46,659 bases of DNA from Clostridiales bacterium (GTDB lineage Bacteria > Bacillota > Clostridia > Lachnospirales > Lachnospiraceae), in NCBI GenBank assembly GCA_021205085.1, contig JAJPYF010000033.1:13832-60490 (forward strand), in the 5' to 3' direction. Position 1 is the stretch's first letter; each line of letters begins with the position of its first letter. A program made the translations under genes and the position numbers. The notes beneath the pieces were generated by a model. The model saw nothing but the letters and a program-made list of their open reading frames with translations, was not told the DNA's origin and did no database searches. This document shows, piece by piece, positions 16,790 through 25,824 of this stretch.

Positions 16790-17806
16790 TCAGTCATTAT
16801 ATCCGTTCGGATTGTTGCTCTGCCATCTCCAGGAATCCGCGCACATCTCCTCGATGCCGTACTGCGCTTCCCAGCCGAGCTCCGCCTTCGCCTTTGCCGG
16901 ATCGCAGTAACACATGGCGATATCACCGGCGCGGCGGGGCTTGATCTGATAGTTGATGGGATGCCCGCAGGCCTTCTCAAAGGCATGAACGACCTGAAGA
17001 ACGCTGTATCCGTTGCCGGTTCCCAGATTGTAAATGGAGACGCCCTCGTTGGCCGACAGTTTCTCAATCGCTTTCACATGGCCCACCGCCAGGTCCACCA
17101 CATGGATGTAGTCGCGGACACCGGTCCCGTCCGGCGTGTCATAGTCGTCGCCGAAGACGCCGAGGCACTCCAGCTTGCCGATGGCCACCTGCGCCACATA
17201 GGGGAGAAGGTTGTTGGGAATCCCCTTCGGATCCTCGCCGATCATTCCGCTCTTGTGCGCGCCGATCGGGTTAAAGTAGCGCAGCAGGACGACATTCCAC
17301 TCCGGATCGGAGGTGTGGATGTCGGTCAGAACCTGCTCCAGCATACTCTTCGTCCAGCCGTAAGGATTCGTGCAGGTTCCCTTCGGGCACTCCTCGGTGA
17401 TCGGGATCATGGCAGGGTCGCCGTAGACCGTCGCGGAGGAGCTGAAAATGATATTCTTGCAGCCGTGGTTTCGCATCACGTCCGTGAGCACCAGCGTGCC
17501 GCCGATGTTGTTATGGTAATACTCGATGGGCTTCGCGACGGACTCTCCCACTGCCTTCAAACCGGCAAAGTGGATGACGGCGTCGATCCTGTTCTCCTCG
17601 AAAACCTTCGTCATCGCCTCGCGGTCAAGGATGTCCGCCTCGTAAAATTTCAGGGTTTTGCCGGTGATCTCCTGCACCCGGTCAAGGGCCTTTTCACTGG
17701 AGTTGTAAAGGTTATCAACGACGATCACGTCGTACCCCGCGTTTAAAAGTTCTACACATGTGTGGCTGCCGATGTAGCCGGCGCCGCCTGTCACTAAGAT
17801 GGTCAT
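16790..17806 (-). CDS. galE: UDP-glucose 4-epimerase
   Basis: GalE interconverts UDP-galactose and UDP-glucose, closing the Leloir pathway. The start is the ATG at 17804-17806 with AGGAGG at ideal spacing; this gives 338 residues, the standard GalE length. The Rossmann motif is TGGAGYIGSHT at residue 7, the catalytic Ser is in SSSATVYG, and the YxxxK pair is in NPYGWTKSM. It is the last gene of a galK-galT-galE series. A hairpin at 17827-17872 lies directly before its ribosome site. Confidence 0.98.
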   Translation of the reverse strand: MTILVTGGAGYIGSHTCVELLNAGYDVIVVDNLYNSSEKALDRVQEITGKTLKFYEADILDREAMTKVFEENRIDAVIHFAGLKAVGESVAKPIEYYHNNIGGTLVLTDVMRNHGCKNIIFSSSATVYGDPAMIPITEECPKGTCTNPYGWTKSMLEQVLTDIHTSDPEWNVVLLRYFNPIGAHKSGMIGEDPKGIPNNLLPYVAQVAIGKLECLGVFGDDYDTPDGTGVRDYIHVVDLAVGHVKAIEKLSANEGVSIYNLGTGNGYSVLQVVHAFEKACGHPINYQIKPRRAGDIAMCYCDPAKAKAELGWEAQYGIEEMCADSWRWQSNNPNGYND

Positions 17807-17826
17807 AGTTGCCTCCTTTTCTTTGA

Positions 17827-17872
17827 GGATGCTTCGAATGTCAGCTATATATTGCAGGCATCCGAAGCATCC
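17827..17872 (-). promoter_or_regulatory. Hairpin in the galT-galE gap
   Basis: The arms 17827-17836 and 17863-17872 are a perfect 10-bp match, extended by a mismatch and three more pairs, with a loop of about 18 bases. No T-run follows, so it is not a terminator. It ends about 10 bases before the galE ribosome site and could tune galE translation or mRNA processing. Confidence 0.6.
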
Positions 17873-17889
17873 GCCACAGTTAATGTCAA

Positions 17890-19380
17890 TTACAATATAC
17901 CTATAAACCGTTCGAACGCCGCACGCCCTTCCGGTGTGCACTTATATACGCCCGCGTCCTCAAGGACTCTGACGAACACCTTCCCGATCTCGTCCTGAAG
18001 GATGGACTCTACGTTCTCCGGCGTGAAGGTGTACGCGTCCTTGAAGATGTCGTACCAGTCCGCGTGCTTCTCGATGGCCTCGTTTGTGCGGAGGTCTTTC
18101 CCCGCGAGGATGTACTCTGCCATGAGATCCATCTCAGATTTCAGGCGGGCCGGAAGCACGGCGAGACCCATCACCTCGATGAGGCCGATGTTCTCTTTTT
18201 TGATATGGTGAAGCTCCGCGTGCGGGTGATAAACGCCCAGCGGGAACTCGTCGGTCGTGATGTTGTTGCGGAGCGCCAGATCCAGCTCATAAAGATCCCC
18301 GCGCATGCGGGCGATCGGCGTGATCGTGTTGTGCGGCTCCCCGTCGGTCTCCGCGAAGATAAACGCATCCTCGTCGGTGTATGCGCGCCACTTTTTCAGA
18401 ATGTGGTCGGCCAGATCGATGACCCGCTCATCCTCCTTCCCACGGATGCGGATGACGGACAGCGGCCAGTGGACAATCCCCGCCTCCACGTCCTCATAGC
18501 CGGGTACCGCGAAGGTTTTCTCCATTTCAGCCTTCTCCATGGCGAAGGTGTAATGGCCGCCCTGGAAATGGTCATGGCTTAAAATCGAGCCGCCGACAAT
18601 CGGCAGATCCGCGTTCGACCCTAGAAAATAGTGGGGGAACTGCTTCACAAAATCAAAGAGCTTGCGGAAGGCTGCCCGGTCGATCTTCATGGGCACATGC
18701 TCCCCGTTGAAGACGATGCAGTGCTCATTGTAATACACGTAGGGAGAATACTGGAAGCCCCACTGACTGCCGTTGATCGTGATGGGGATGATCCGGTGAT
18801 TCTGGCGTGCCGGGTGGTTCACCCGCCCCGCGTACCCCTCGTTTTCCACACAGAGCTGGCACTTCGGATAGGCGGACTGCGGAGCCAGCTTGGCCGCCGC
18901 GATGGCCTTCGGATCCTTCTCCGGCTTGCTTAAGTTGATCGTAATATCAATATCGCCGTACTCCGACGGCACTTTCCACCTGCGGTCCTTCGCGATGCGG
19001 TCCTTGCGGATGTAGTTGGTCGCCACGCTGAATTTGTAATATTCATCCGTCGCATGCCGCGCGCTGACGGCATAGTTCTCGCGGAAGGCACGGATCACCT
19101 GTGACGGCCGCGGCGTGATGCAGTTCATCAGCTCCGTGTCAAAGAGATCGCGGGAAACCACTCCGCCGTCCTTTAACACACCTTTTTCCAGCGCATAGTC
19201 CAGAATATGGGAAAGCGTGTCCGCCAGATCGATGTCCGTGAAGGTCTCCGCCGGCGCTTCGTAATCGTCCTTCTCAAGCACTTCCAGGATCTGGTTCGTG
19301 CTGTAGATGCGCTCCTCCTCCGGAATAAGCCCGGCGTCGATGCCGTACTGGACGAGCTTTGCAATATATGTGTCTGTCAT
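17890..19380 (-). CDS. galT: UDP-glucose--hexose-1-phosphate uridylyltransferase, type 2
   Basis: GalT moves UMP from UDP-glucose to galactose-1-phosphate. The 496-residue length and sequence fit the Bacillota class 2 GalT, not the shorter E. coli-like form. Typical stretches are PRPSQVIRAFRENY near residue 90, the cysteine pair CQLC near residue 190, and the histidine motif SHDHFQGG near residue 275. The start ATG follows a GGGGG ribosome site. It lies 17 bases after galK and 83 bases before galE. Confidence 0.97.
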   Translation of the reverse strand: MTDTYIAKLVQYGIDAGLIPEEERIYSTNQILEVLEKDDYEAPAETFTDIDLADTLSHILDYALEKGVLKDGGVVSRDLFDTELMNCITPRPSQVIRAFRENYAVSARHATDEYYKFSVATNYIRKDRIAKDRRWKVPSEYGDIDITINLSKPEKDPKAIAAAKLAPQSAYPKCQLCVENEGYAGRVNHPARQNHRIIPITINGSQWGFQYSPYVYYNEHCIVFNGEHVPMKIDRAAFRKLFDFVKQFPHYFLGSNADLPIVGGSILSHDHFQGGHYTFAMEKAEMEKTFAVPGYEDVEAGIVHWPLSVIRIRGKEDERVIDLADHILKKWRAYTDEDAFIFAETDGEPHNTITPIARMRGDLYELDLALRNNITTDEFPLGVYHPHAELHHIKKENIGLIEVMGLAVLPARLKSEMDLMAEYILAGKDLRTNEAIEKHADWYDIFKDAYTFTPENVESILQDEIGKVFVRVLEDAGVYKCTPEGRAAFERFIGIL

Positions 19381-19397
19381 AACTCTGCGCCCCCTTC

Positions 19398-20564
19398 TTA
19401 TAATACCCGGCCGCCGTCTCCGATTTCCACAACATAGAAATCAGCGGCGTAGCCGATTTTATCAAGATAGGCTTTGCCGACATTCTCGATGAATGCGTCG
19501 ACACAGTTCTCCTTTACGATGCTGACGGTGCAGCCGCCGAAACCCGCGCCGGTCATGCGGGAGCCGATGACGCCCTCCTGCTCCCATGCCGTCTCCACAA
19601 GGGTATCCAGCTCGATGCCGGTGACCTCATAGTCATCCCGGAGGGAGACATGGGAGGCGTTCATAAGTCTGCCGAACTCCTCGATATCGCCGTTCTGCAG
19701 AACCTCCACTGCCTTCAAAGTGCGCTGGTTCTCATAGACGGCATGCTTTGCACGGCGCTGCCGGACCTCGCTCTTGATGAGATCCTTGTTCGCTTCAAAC
19801 TCCTCCTCGGTCAGCTCGCCAAGGGTATGAATATCCAGCTTTGCGCGCAGCTCCTCCACGGCCTGCTCACACTCGGCGCGGCGCTCGTTGTACTTGGAGT
19901 CGCCCAAGCCCCGCTTTTTATTGCTGCAGGCGATGACGATCTTCGCATCCTTCAACTCCAGCGGAACATAGGTATAGGAAAGATCGCTGCAGTCTAAGAA
20001 AATCGCCATGTCCTTTTTGCCCATGGCAATGGAGAACTGATCCATGATGCCGCAGTTGACCCCGTTGAAATGATTCTCGCAGTACTGGCCGAACAGGGCG
20101 ATGTCCTGCATGCTCACGCCCTCCAGGCCGTACAGGTCGCGGAGCGCCACGCCGACAACCACCTCCACTGAAGAGGAGGAAGAAAGGCCGGACGCATTGG
20201 GGATATTTCCGAACAGCAGCATGTCAAAGCCGGTGTCGATGGCATATCCTTTTTCGATAAACGTCCAGACAACGCCGACCGGATAGTTCGTCCAGTCTGC
20301 CGCCTTATCGTACACAAGGTGATCCAGACTCGCCTCCACAATCCCGATTTCCTCGAAGTTCTGAGAGTAAAAGCGCATCTTCCGATCGTCCCGCTTGCGG
20401 ACGATGGCATAGGTGCCGATCGTGAGTGCGCAGGGGAAAACGTGCCCGCCGTTGTAATCGGTGTGCTCGCCGATCATGTTGACCCGGCCGGGGGCAAAAT
20501 ACCTGCGGATGTCGCCGCCGTCGCCGAACTTCTCCTTAAAATCTTTCAATAACTCTGTTTCCAT
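19398..20564 (-). CDS. galK: Galactokinase
   Basis: GalK phosphorylates alpha-galactose to galactose-1-phosphate. The GHMP-kinase signature GRVNMIGEHTDYNGG is near residue 27, the ATP loop GLSSSSSVE near residue 126 and the C-terminal motif MTGAGFGGC near residue 335. The chosen start is METELL at 20564, with GGAGGG seven bases before it, which gives 388 residues. The longer frame to 20582 has no ribosome site. It follows purB after 42 bases without a visible terminator or clear promoter, so transcription may continue from the purine genes. Confidence 0.97.
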   Translation of the reverse strand: METELLKDFKEKFGDGGDIRRYFAPGRVNMIGEHTDYNGGHVFPCALTIGTYAIVRKRDDRKMRFYSQNFEEIGIVEASLDHLVYDKAADWTNYPVGVVWTFIEKGYAIDTGFDMLLFGNIPNASGLSSSSSVEVVVGVALRDLYGLEGVSMQDIALFGQYCENHFNGVNCGIMDQFSIAMGKKDMAIFLDCSDLSYTYVPLELKDAKIVIACSNKKRGLGDSKYNERRAECEQAVEELRAKLDIHTLGELTEEEFEANKDLIKSEVRQRRAKHAVYENQRTLKAVEVLQNGDIEEFGRLMNASHVSLRDDYEVTGIELDTLVETAWEQEGVIGSRMTGAGFGGCTVSIVKENCVDAFIENVGKAYLDKIGYAADFYVVEIGDGGRVL

Positions 20565-20606
20565 GTGAAACCCTCCATACATTTATATTCTTTTTTAATC
20601 CCGTCG

Positions 20607-22040
20607 TTATACATTAATCTCCGCCGTAACGCCCAGAAGGTCGCGATTCGCCTCCAGCACCGGGCTGACACAGTTTTTCAGGAAATTTTCCACCTGAAGC
20701 TCTGCGCGGCCGGTGTAGCGGGCGGGATCCATCGCCGCCTGAAGCTCCTCCAGCGAAAGCCCGAAGCTCTCGTCCGCCGCGATCAGCTCCAGCAGATTGT
20801 TGTCCAGGCCGTTCTGCTTGACATTCGCGCCGGCCTCCATGGAAAGCTGACGGATCCGCTCGTGGAGCTCCTGCCGGTCGCCGCCCTTTTTCACGGCGTC
20901 CATCATGATGTTCTCGGTCGCCATGAAAGGCAGCTCGCTCATGAGATGCTTGGTGATGACCTTGTCATAGACGACCAGACCGTCCACCACATTGAGGCAG
21001 AGGTCAAGAACGCCGTCGATCGCCAGAAATCCCTCCGCGATGGAGAGACGCTTGTTTGCGGAGTCGTCCAGCGTCCGCTCAAACCACTGCGTGGCGGATG
21101 TGATCGCCGGATTCAGGGCGTCGATCATCACATAGCGCGAGATCGAGGCAATACGCTCGCTCCGCATGGGATTGCGCTTGTATGCCATGGCGGAGGAGCC
21201 GATCTGGTTTTTCTCGAAGGGTTCTTCCACTTCCTTCAAATGCTGAAGCAGGCGGATGTCGTTGGACATCTTGTGGGCGCTGGCCGCAATACCCGCCACC
21301 ACATTCATCACCCGCGTGTCTACTTTTCTGGAATAGGTCTGCCCGGACACCGGATAGCAGCCGGAAAAGCCCATTTTCTCCGCGATCATGGGGTCAATCT
21401 TATCAATCGTTTCCTGATCTCCGTCGAAGAGCTCCAGAAAGCTCGCCTGTGTCCCGGTCGTCCCCTTGGAGCCGAGCAGTTTCAGGGAACCGAGCACATA
21501 GTCCAGATCCTCCAGATCCATCAGAAACTCCTGCGTCCAAAGCGTGGCGCGCTTGCCTACGGTCGTGGGCTGCGCCGGCTGGAAGTGCGTGAAGGCCAGC
21601 GTCGGCAGCGCCTTGTAGCGGTCTGCGAAAGCCGCCAGCTCCGCGATCACGTTCACCAGTTTCTTACGGACGAGCTGCAGCGCCTCGGACATCAGGATGA
21701 TATCCGTATTGTCTCCCACGTAGCAGGAGGTCGCTCCGAGGTGAATGATGCCCTTCGCCTTCGGGCACTGGACGCCGTAGGCGTAGACATGGGACATTAC
21801 GTCGTGGCGAACCAGCTTCTCCCGCTCCTTCGCCACCTCAAAGTTGATGTCGTCCTTGTGGGCTTTCAGCTCCTCGATCTGCTCATCGGTGATGTCCAGA
21901 CCCAGCTCTTTCTCGGTCTCCGCGAGGGCGATCCAGAGACGCCGCCATGTGCGGAACTTCTTCTCCGGTGAAAAAATGTATTGCATTTCTTTGCTCGCGT
22001 ATCGCTCGGAAAGCGGGCTGGAGTACCTGTCGTTACTCAT
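20607..22040 (-). CDS. purB: Adenylosuccinate lyase
   Basis: PurB acts twice in purine synthesis, releasing fumarate from SAICAR and from adenylosuccinate. The start MSNDRY at 22040 has GGAGG at correct spacing and gives 477 residues. The fumarase/aspartase signature appears as SSAMAYKRNPMRSE near residue 284. The catalytic histidine regions are SHVYAYG near residue 95 and HLGATSCYVGDNTD. It is encoded 47 bases after purF and belongs to a purC-purF-purB unit. Confidence 0.97.
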   Translation of the reverse strand: MSNDRYSSPLSERYASKEMQYIFSPEKKFRTWRRLWIALAETEKELGLDITDEQIEELKAHKDDINFEVAKEREKLVRHDVMSHVYAYGVQCPKAKGIIHLGATSCYVGDNTDIILMSEALQLVRKKLVNVIAELAAFADRYKALPTLAFTHFQPAQPTTVGKRATLWTQEFLMDLEDLDYVLGSLKLLGSKGTTGTQASFLELFDGDQETIDKIDPMIAEKMGFSGCYPVSGQTYSRKVDTRVMNVVAGIAASAHKMSNDIRLLQHLKEVEEPFEKNQIGSSAMAYKRNPMRSERIASISRYVMIDALNPAITSATQWFERTLDDSANKRLSIAEGFLAIDGVLDLCLNVVDGLVVYDKVITKHLMSELPFMATENIMMDAVKKGGDRQELHERIRQLSMEAGANVKQNGLDNNLLELIAADESFGLSLEELQAAMDPARYTGRAELQVENFLKNCVSPVLEANRDLLGVTAEINV

Positions 22041-22087
22041 ATATTTCCTCCTGTAATTACTATTATATACTCCACGATAAGCGTCGC

Positions 22088-23533
22088 TCACCTTTCGTAG
22101 TCACCGCGTATATCCTCCTCCGGCGGGTCGAGCGGATATTTCCCCGTGAAGCAGCCGCGGCAGATCGGAAGCCCGCCTGCCATGGCGTCGAGGCGCTCGT
22201 TTTTCAGGTAGGCGAGGGAGTCTGCGCCGATGACCTGCCGGATATCCTCGACCGTGCGGTTGTAGGCGATGAGCTGCTCCCGCACCGGAATGTCAGTGCC
22301 GAAGTAGCAGGGCCACAGAAACGGCGGGGAACTGATGCGCACGTGAACCTCCCGCGCGCCGCCCTCCTTCAGCATGTTGACGATGAGGTTTGAGGTCGTG
22401 CCGCGGACAATGGAGTCGTCGATCATGATGATCCGTTTGCCCTCCACCGCCTCGCGGATGACATTCAGCTTGACACGGACGCTCTGCTCCCGGCTGCTCT
22501 GTTTCGGCTTGATGAATGTCCGCCCCACATAGCTGTTTTTCATAAAAGCCACGCCGTAGGGGATGCCGGACTCCATGGCATAGCCCAGAGCTGCCGCGTT
22601 GCCGGACTCCGGCACGCCGACCACCAGATCCGCCTCCACCGGCGAATCCTTTGCCAGAAACCGTCCCGCCATGATGCGCGCGTCGTAGACGCTGACGCCG
22701 TCAAAGCGGCTGTCCGTCCTTGAAAAATAAATATACTCAAAAATACATCTGCCCTGCCGCTCCGGTGCAATGGCGTTTGTCATATCCGAGAGAAGCTCGC
22801 CGTTCTCCGTGATGGTGACCACCTCGCCCGGCAGGACGTCGCGGATGAACTCCGCCCCGATGGTGTCGAGGGCGCAGGTCTCCGATGTGATAATATATGC
22901 GTTGTCCCGCTTCCCGATGCAGAGCGGGCGAAAACCGAAGGGGTCGCGTGCCCCGATGAGCTTGCGCGGGCTCATGACGACGAGGGAATAGGCTCCCTTC
23001 ATCTTGCGCGTCGCCCGCCGCACCGCTTCCTCAACGGTCGCGCTGTGCAGGCGCTCCCGCGCGATGTGGTAGGCGATGACCTCAGAGTCGATGGTCGTTT
23101 GAAAAATCGCTCCGGTATATTCCAGATCATGGCGAAGCTCAAGGGCATTAATCAGATTCCCATTATGCGCCAGCGCCAGCGTTCCTTTTACATAGTTTAA
23201 GACCAGCGGCTGGGCATTTTCCCGCGTGGAAGCCCCCGCCGTGGAATAGCGGACATGCCCGACGCCGATGTCCCCCTTCATGGACTTTAACCGGTCGGCC
23301 GTGAAGCTCTCGCTCACCAGCCCCATGTCCTTGTGGGAAGTAACCTTCCCCTTCGGGCCGTAGGTCTCGCTGACTGCGATACCGCAACTCTCCTGCCCCC
23401 GGTGCTGGAGGGCAAACAAGCCGTAATAGATGGTGGACGCGACATCCGCCCCGTCCAGATCATAAATGCCGAAAACGCCGCACTCCTCGCGAAGCCTGTC
23501 CGAAGCCGCGTCTGTCTGTATAATCTCCTGCAT
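22088..23533 (-). CDS. purF: Amidophosphoribosyltransferase
   Basis: PurF makes phosphoribosylamine from PRPP and glutamine, the first committed purine step. The precursor has a 17-residue propeptide ending before Cys18 in ECGVFGI, which becomes the N-terminal glutamine-amidotransferase nucleophile. The PRPP loop is MIDDSIVRGTTSN near residue 370. Cysteines at CIFEYIYFSR and in the C-terminal CRGC fit the Bacillus-type enzyme with a 4Fe-4S cluster, so it is probably oxygen-sensitive. The start is preceded by GGAGG. It lies between purC and purB with short gaps. Confidence 0.97.
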   Translation of the reverse strand: MQEIIQTDAASDRLREECGVFGIYDLDGADVASTIYYGLFALQHRGQESCGIAVSETYGPKGKVTSHKDMGLVSESFTADRLKSMKGDIGVGHVRYSTAGASTRENAQPLVLNYVKGTLALAHNGNLINALELRHDLEYTGAIFQTTIDSEVIAYHIARERLHSATVEEAVRRATRKMKGAYSLVVMSPRKLIGARDPFGFRPLCIGKRDNAYIITSETCALDTIGAEFIRDVLPGEVVTITENGELLSDMTNAIAPERQGRCIFEYIYFSRTDSRFDGVSVYDARIMAGRFLAKDSPVEADLVVGVPESGNAAALGYAMESGIPYGVAFMKNSYVGRTFIKPKQSSREQSVRVKLNVIREAVEGKRIIMIDDSIVRGTTSNLIVNMLKEGGAREVHVRISSPPFLWPCYFGTDIPVREQLIAYNRTVEDIRQVIGADSLAYLKNERLDAMAGGLPICRGCFTGKYPLDPPEEDIRGDYER

Positions 23534-23572
23534 AGAAACCTCCGCGTGGTTTTCAAGCCGTCCGATCCAAGA

Positions 23573-24451
23573 TTATCGGAACTCTTTCCCCGTCAACAGT
23601 GCAAATGCTTCTTTGTATTTCTCCACGGTCTTTTCAATCACCTCGTCCGGGAGAAGATAATCGCTGTCCGGGTTCGCCTTCAGCCAGTCACGCACAAACT
23701 GCTTGTCATAGGACGGCTGGCTCTTGCCCGGCTCGTAGCCCTCAAGCGGCCAGAAGCGGGAGCTGTCCGGCGTGAGCATCTCATCGCCCAGAATAACATT
23801 GCCCTCTTCGTCCAGACCGAACTCAAACTTCGTATCCGCAATGATAATTCCCCGGCCGTAAGCGTAGTCCGCGCATTTCTTATAGAGGGCGATCGTGTAA
23901 TCCCGAAGCTTCGCGGCGTACTCCTCACCCCTGCCCGGAAACTGCTTTTCCAGTATCTCGACGGTGCGCTCATAGCTTACATTCTCGTCATGATCTCCGA
24001 TCTCCGCCTTCGTCGACGGGGTATAGATCGGCTCCGGCAGCTTCTCAGACTCCTGCAGCCCCTCCGGGAGCGAAATCCCGCAGACCGTGCCGTCTTTCTG
24101 ATAGCTCGCCCAGCCGCTGCCCGTGATGTAGCCGCGGACGATGCACTCCACCGGAAGCATATTCAGCTTCTGACACTTCATGCTGTTTCCGTCAAAGCGC
24201 TCTGTCCGGAAAAACTCGGGCATATCCGCCGTATCCGTGGAAATCATGTGATTCGGCAGGATATCTTTTGTAAAATCAAACCAGAACCGGGACATCTGCG
24301 TCAGAATCGCGCCCTTGTCCGTCACCTTGTTTTTCAAAATCACATCAAACGCGGAGATCCGGTCTGTCGCCGTCATGATCAGGCTGTCGCCGATATCGTA
24401 AATCTCCCGCACCTTTCCCTCTTTCACCGGTCTGTACTCTTTCATAACCAT
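23573..24451 (-). CDS. purC: Phosphoribosylaminoimidazole-succinocarboxamide synthase
   Basis: PurC joins CAIR and aspartate to form SAICAR. The N-terminus KEGKVREIYDIGDSL and the following TDRISAFDV are hallmark motifs. Further motifs are VRGYITGSGWASY near residue 108 and IADTKFEFG near residue 200. The longest frame starts at 24514. I use the ATG at 24451 (MVMKEY, 292 residues) because AAGGGA lies just before it. A good promoter lies about 75 bases upstream (24526-24554), so purC begins the pur unit and perhaps the pur-gal transcript. No purine riboswitch is visible in the leader. Confidence 0.96.
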   Translation of the reverse strand: MVMKEYRPVKEGKVREIYDIGDSLIMTATDRISAFDVILKNKVTDKGAILTQMSRFWFDFTKDILPNHMISTDTADMPEFFRTERFDGNSMKCQKLNMLPVECIVRGYITGSGWASYQKDGTVCGISLPEGLQESEKLPEPIYTPSTKAEIGDHDENVSYERTVEILEKQFPGRGEEYAAKLRDYTIALYKKCADYAYGRGIIIADTKFEFGLDEEGNVILGDEMLTPDSSRFWPLEGYEPGKSQPSYDKQFVRDWLKANPDSDYLLPDEVIEKTVEKYKEAFALLTGKEFR

Positions 24452-24525
24452 CCGTTCCCTTCTGTGCATTTCATTTCTGTTGCAGCGATCTCCGGTTCCC
24501 CGTATAAATCGCAATACCTTTCTGT

Positions 24526-24554
24526 ATCATAACGCAAAAACAATCATACTTCAA
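24526..24554 (-). promoter_or_regulatory. Promoter for the purC-purF-purB unit
   Basis: On the minus strand TTGAAG (24549-24554) and TATGAT (24526-24531) are separated by 17 bases. The site lies inside an 8-bp inverted repeat (24533-24540 with 24559-24566) placed just after the NlpC-like gene. That repeat may be a weak terminator, an operator, or both. Confidence 0.65.
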
Positions 24555-24575
24555 CTGATTTTTGCGCAGAAGTTC

Positions 24576-25667
24576 TCACTCTGCGGCCAGATATTCCAGC
24601 ACCTGCTCCGCCGTTTTCCCGCGAAGTCCGGCTGAGTCCGCGATTCCGTCGTCCGACGCCCATGAAAATTTTGTCCCGTAGAGGTATTTGGACGCACTCA
24701 CCGCCGTCTTCTGGCCGCCGAAGCAGGACCACCATGCGGGATAATATGTTTTCATAAAGTCAGCAGCGAGCTCGGACGCCTGCGAGGAAGACCCGCCCGA
24801 AACGGTCCCGCTCAGCTGGACGCCGCCGTTCGGCGTGCTGTGGACGATCAGGACGCTGCCGTCCTCACACTGCCCCAGGCAGAGAAAAACATGCCCGCTG
24901 ATGCTCACGATGTCGCCCGCCTGAAAGGTGTCGTAGGGCGTGCAGCTCTGCGCCGTTCCGTACCCGCAGTAAGCCAGCGTGGAGGCAACCTTCGAGGATT
25001 TGAACACATAGCCGCCCGGCTGACCCTCGGAGAGAATGGAATTATACACCGCCCATCCGATAAAGCCGGAGCAGTCCAGCCCGTAAAACCGCCACTTCCG
25101 GTTTCCGCTCTCCCATGAGCTTTTCCCCGCCTTGTAGGAATACCCGCTGCCCGCATTGGCGGCAAAATACTGCGCCCACTCCGGATAAACGCCCTGATAA
25201 AGCGCGGTCTCACCGGCTGCTGTGTCGGCCGCATTCCAGCCGCCGCCCCAGACATACAGCGTTGTTCCCACCGGCTGCATGGCATTCTCCAGAAGGTATG
25301 TAATGTCCGTGACCGGCAGATCGACCTTCCCGTCCGTGACCTCCCAGTCCGCCGTGATTCCCGCAACCGTTCCATGCACCGTCCCGGTCGTCAGAAAAGC
25401 GATCCTGCCGTCCTCGACATACCACCAGTCGCCGTCGTTCTCAATAAAGCCGGTCTCCACATCCGTCACTGTCACCTCAAAATCGCTCCGGTTTTCCGCG
25501 GTAAGCGCGTCAAAACAGAGGATGCTGTCAGCCGCAAGAAGCGCATCCTCCCTCCATGTCCCCGCTGTATCCGCTTCCTCCGCAGCCGAGACCTGCGACG
25601 GTATCGCCGCAAAAAGGGCGGCTGACAAAACAACCACAGCCGCAAAACATATCCTGTGAGTTCTCAT
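24576..25667 (-). CDS. Secreted NlpC/P60-like protein
   Basis: Probably an exported cell-wall peptidase or amidase. The start MRTHRI at 25667 has GGAG in front and opens a classic signal peptide (AAVVVLSAALFAAIPSQVSAAEE) cut after residue 27 or so; this gives 363 residues. The N-terminal part is beta-rich and not recognised. The C-terminal half has the NlpC/P60 pattern: the nucleophile cysteine in GLDCSGFIGWAVYN, then GDIVSISGHVFLCLG with the histidine, then VLIVHSTPNGGVQ. An insertion between the cysteine and histidine motifs is longer than in minimal domains. It sits between gpmI and purC with its own short leader. Substrate unknown. Confidence 0.85.
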   Translation of the reverse strand: MRTHRICFAAVVVLSAALFAAIPSQVSAAEEADTAGTWREDALLAADSILCFDALTAENRSDFEVTVTDVETGFIENDGDWWYVEDGRIAFLTTGTVHGTVAGITADWEVTDGKVDLPVTDITYLLENAMQPVGTTLYVWGGGWNAADTAAGETALYQGVYPEWAQYFAANAGSGYSYKAGKSSWESGNRKWRFYGLDCSGFIGWAVYNSILSEGQPGGYVFKSSKVASTLAYCGYGTAQSCTPYDTFQAGDIVSISGHVFLCLGQCEDGSVLIVHSTPNGGVQLSGTVSGGSSSQASELAADFMKTYYPAWWSCFGGQKTAVSASKYLYGTKFSWASDDGIADSAGLRGKTAEQVLEYLAAE

Positions 25668-25762
25668 TTTCTCCAAATCCCCATTTCTGTTCTGATACAT
25701 TCTATCTAATAAAAGATATTCAACTCTGTGAAAAAATAACGATTCCATTTTCGTCCGGCACA

Positions 25763-25807
25763 GGAAAAGCCCGGAAACGGCAGGACAAACCCCCGCCATT
25801 TCCAGGC
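25763..25807 (-). terminator. Terminator of the glycolytic operon
   Basis: A 16-bp stem (25769-25784 with 25792-25807, three G-T wobbles) has a seven-base loop and is followed on the minus strand by TTTTCC. It begins 17 bases after the gpmI stop. Confidence 0.85.
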
Positions 25808-25824
25808 TCTGTACATTTTATCTC

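Noticed and set aside
24452-24525. Purine riboswitch in the purC leader
   Set aside because: The leader is about 75 bases and lacks the conserved three-way-junction sequence pattern.
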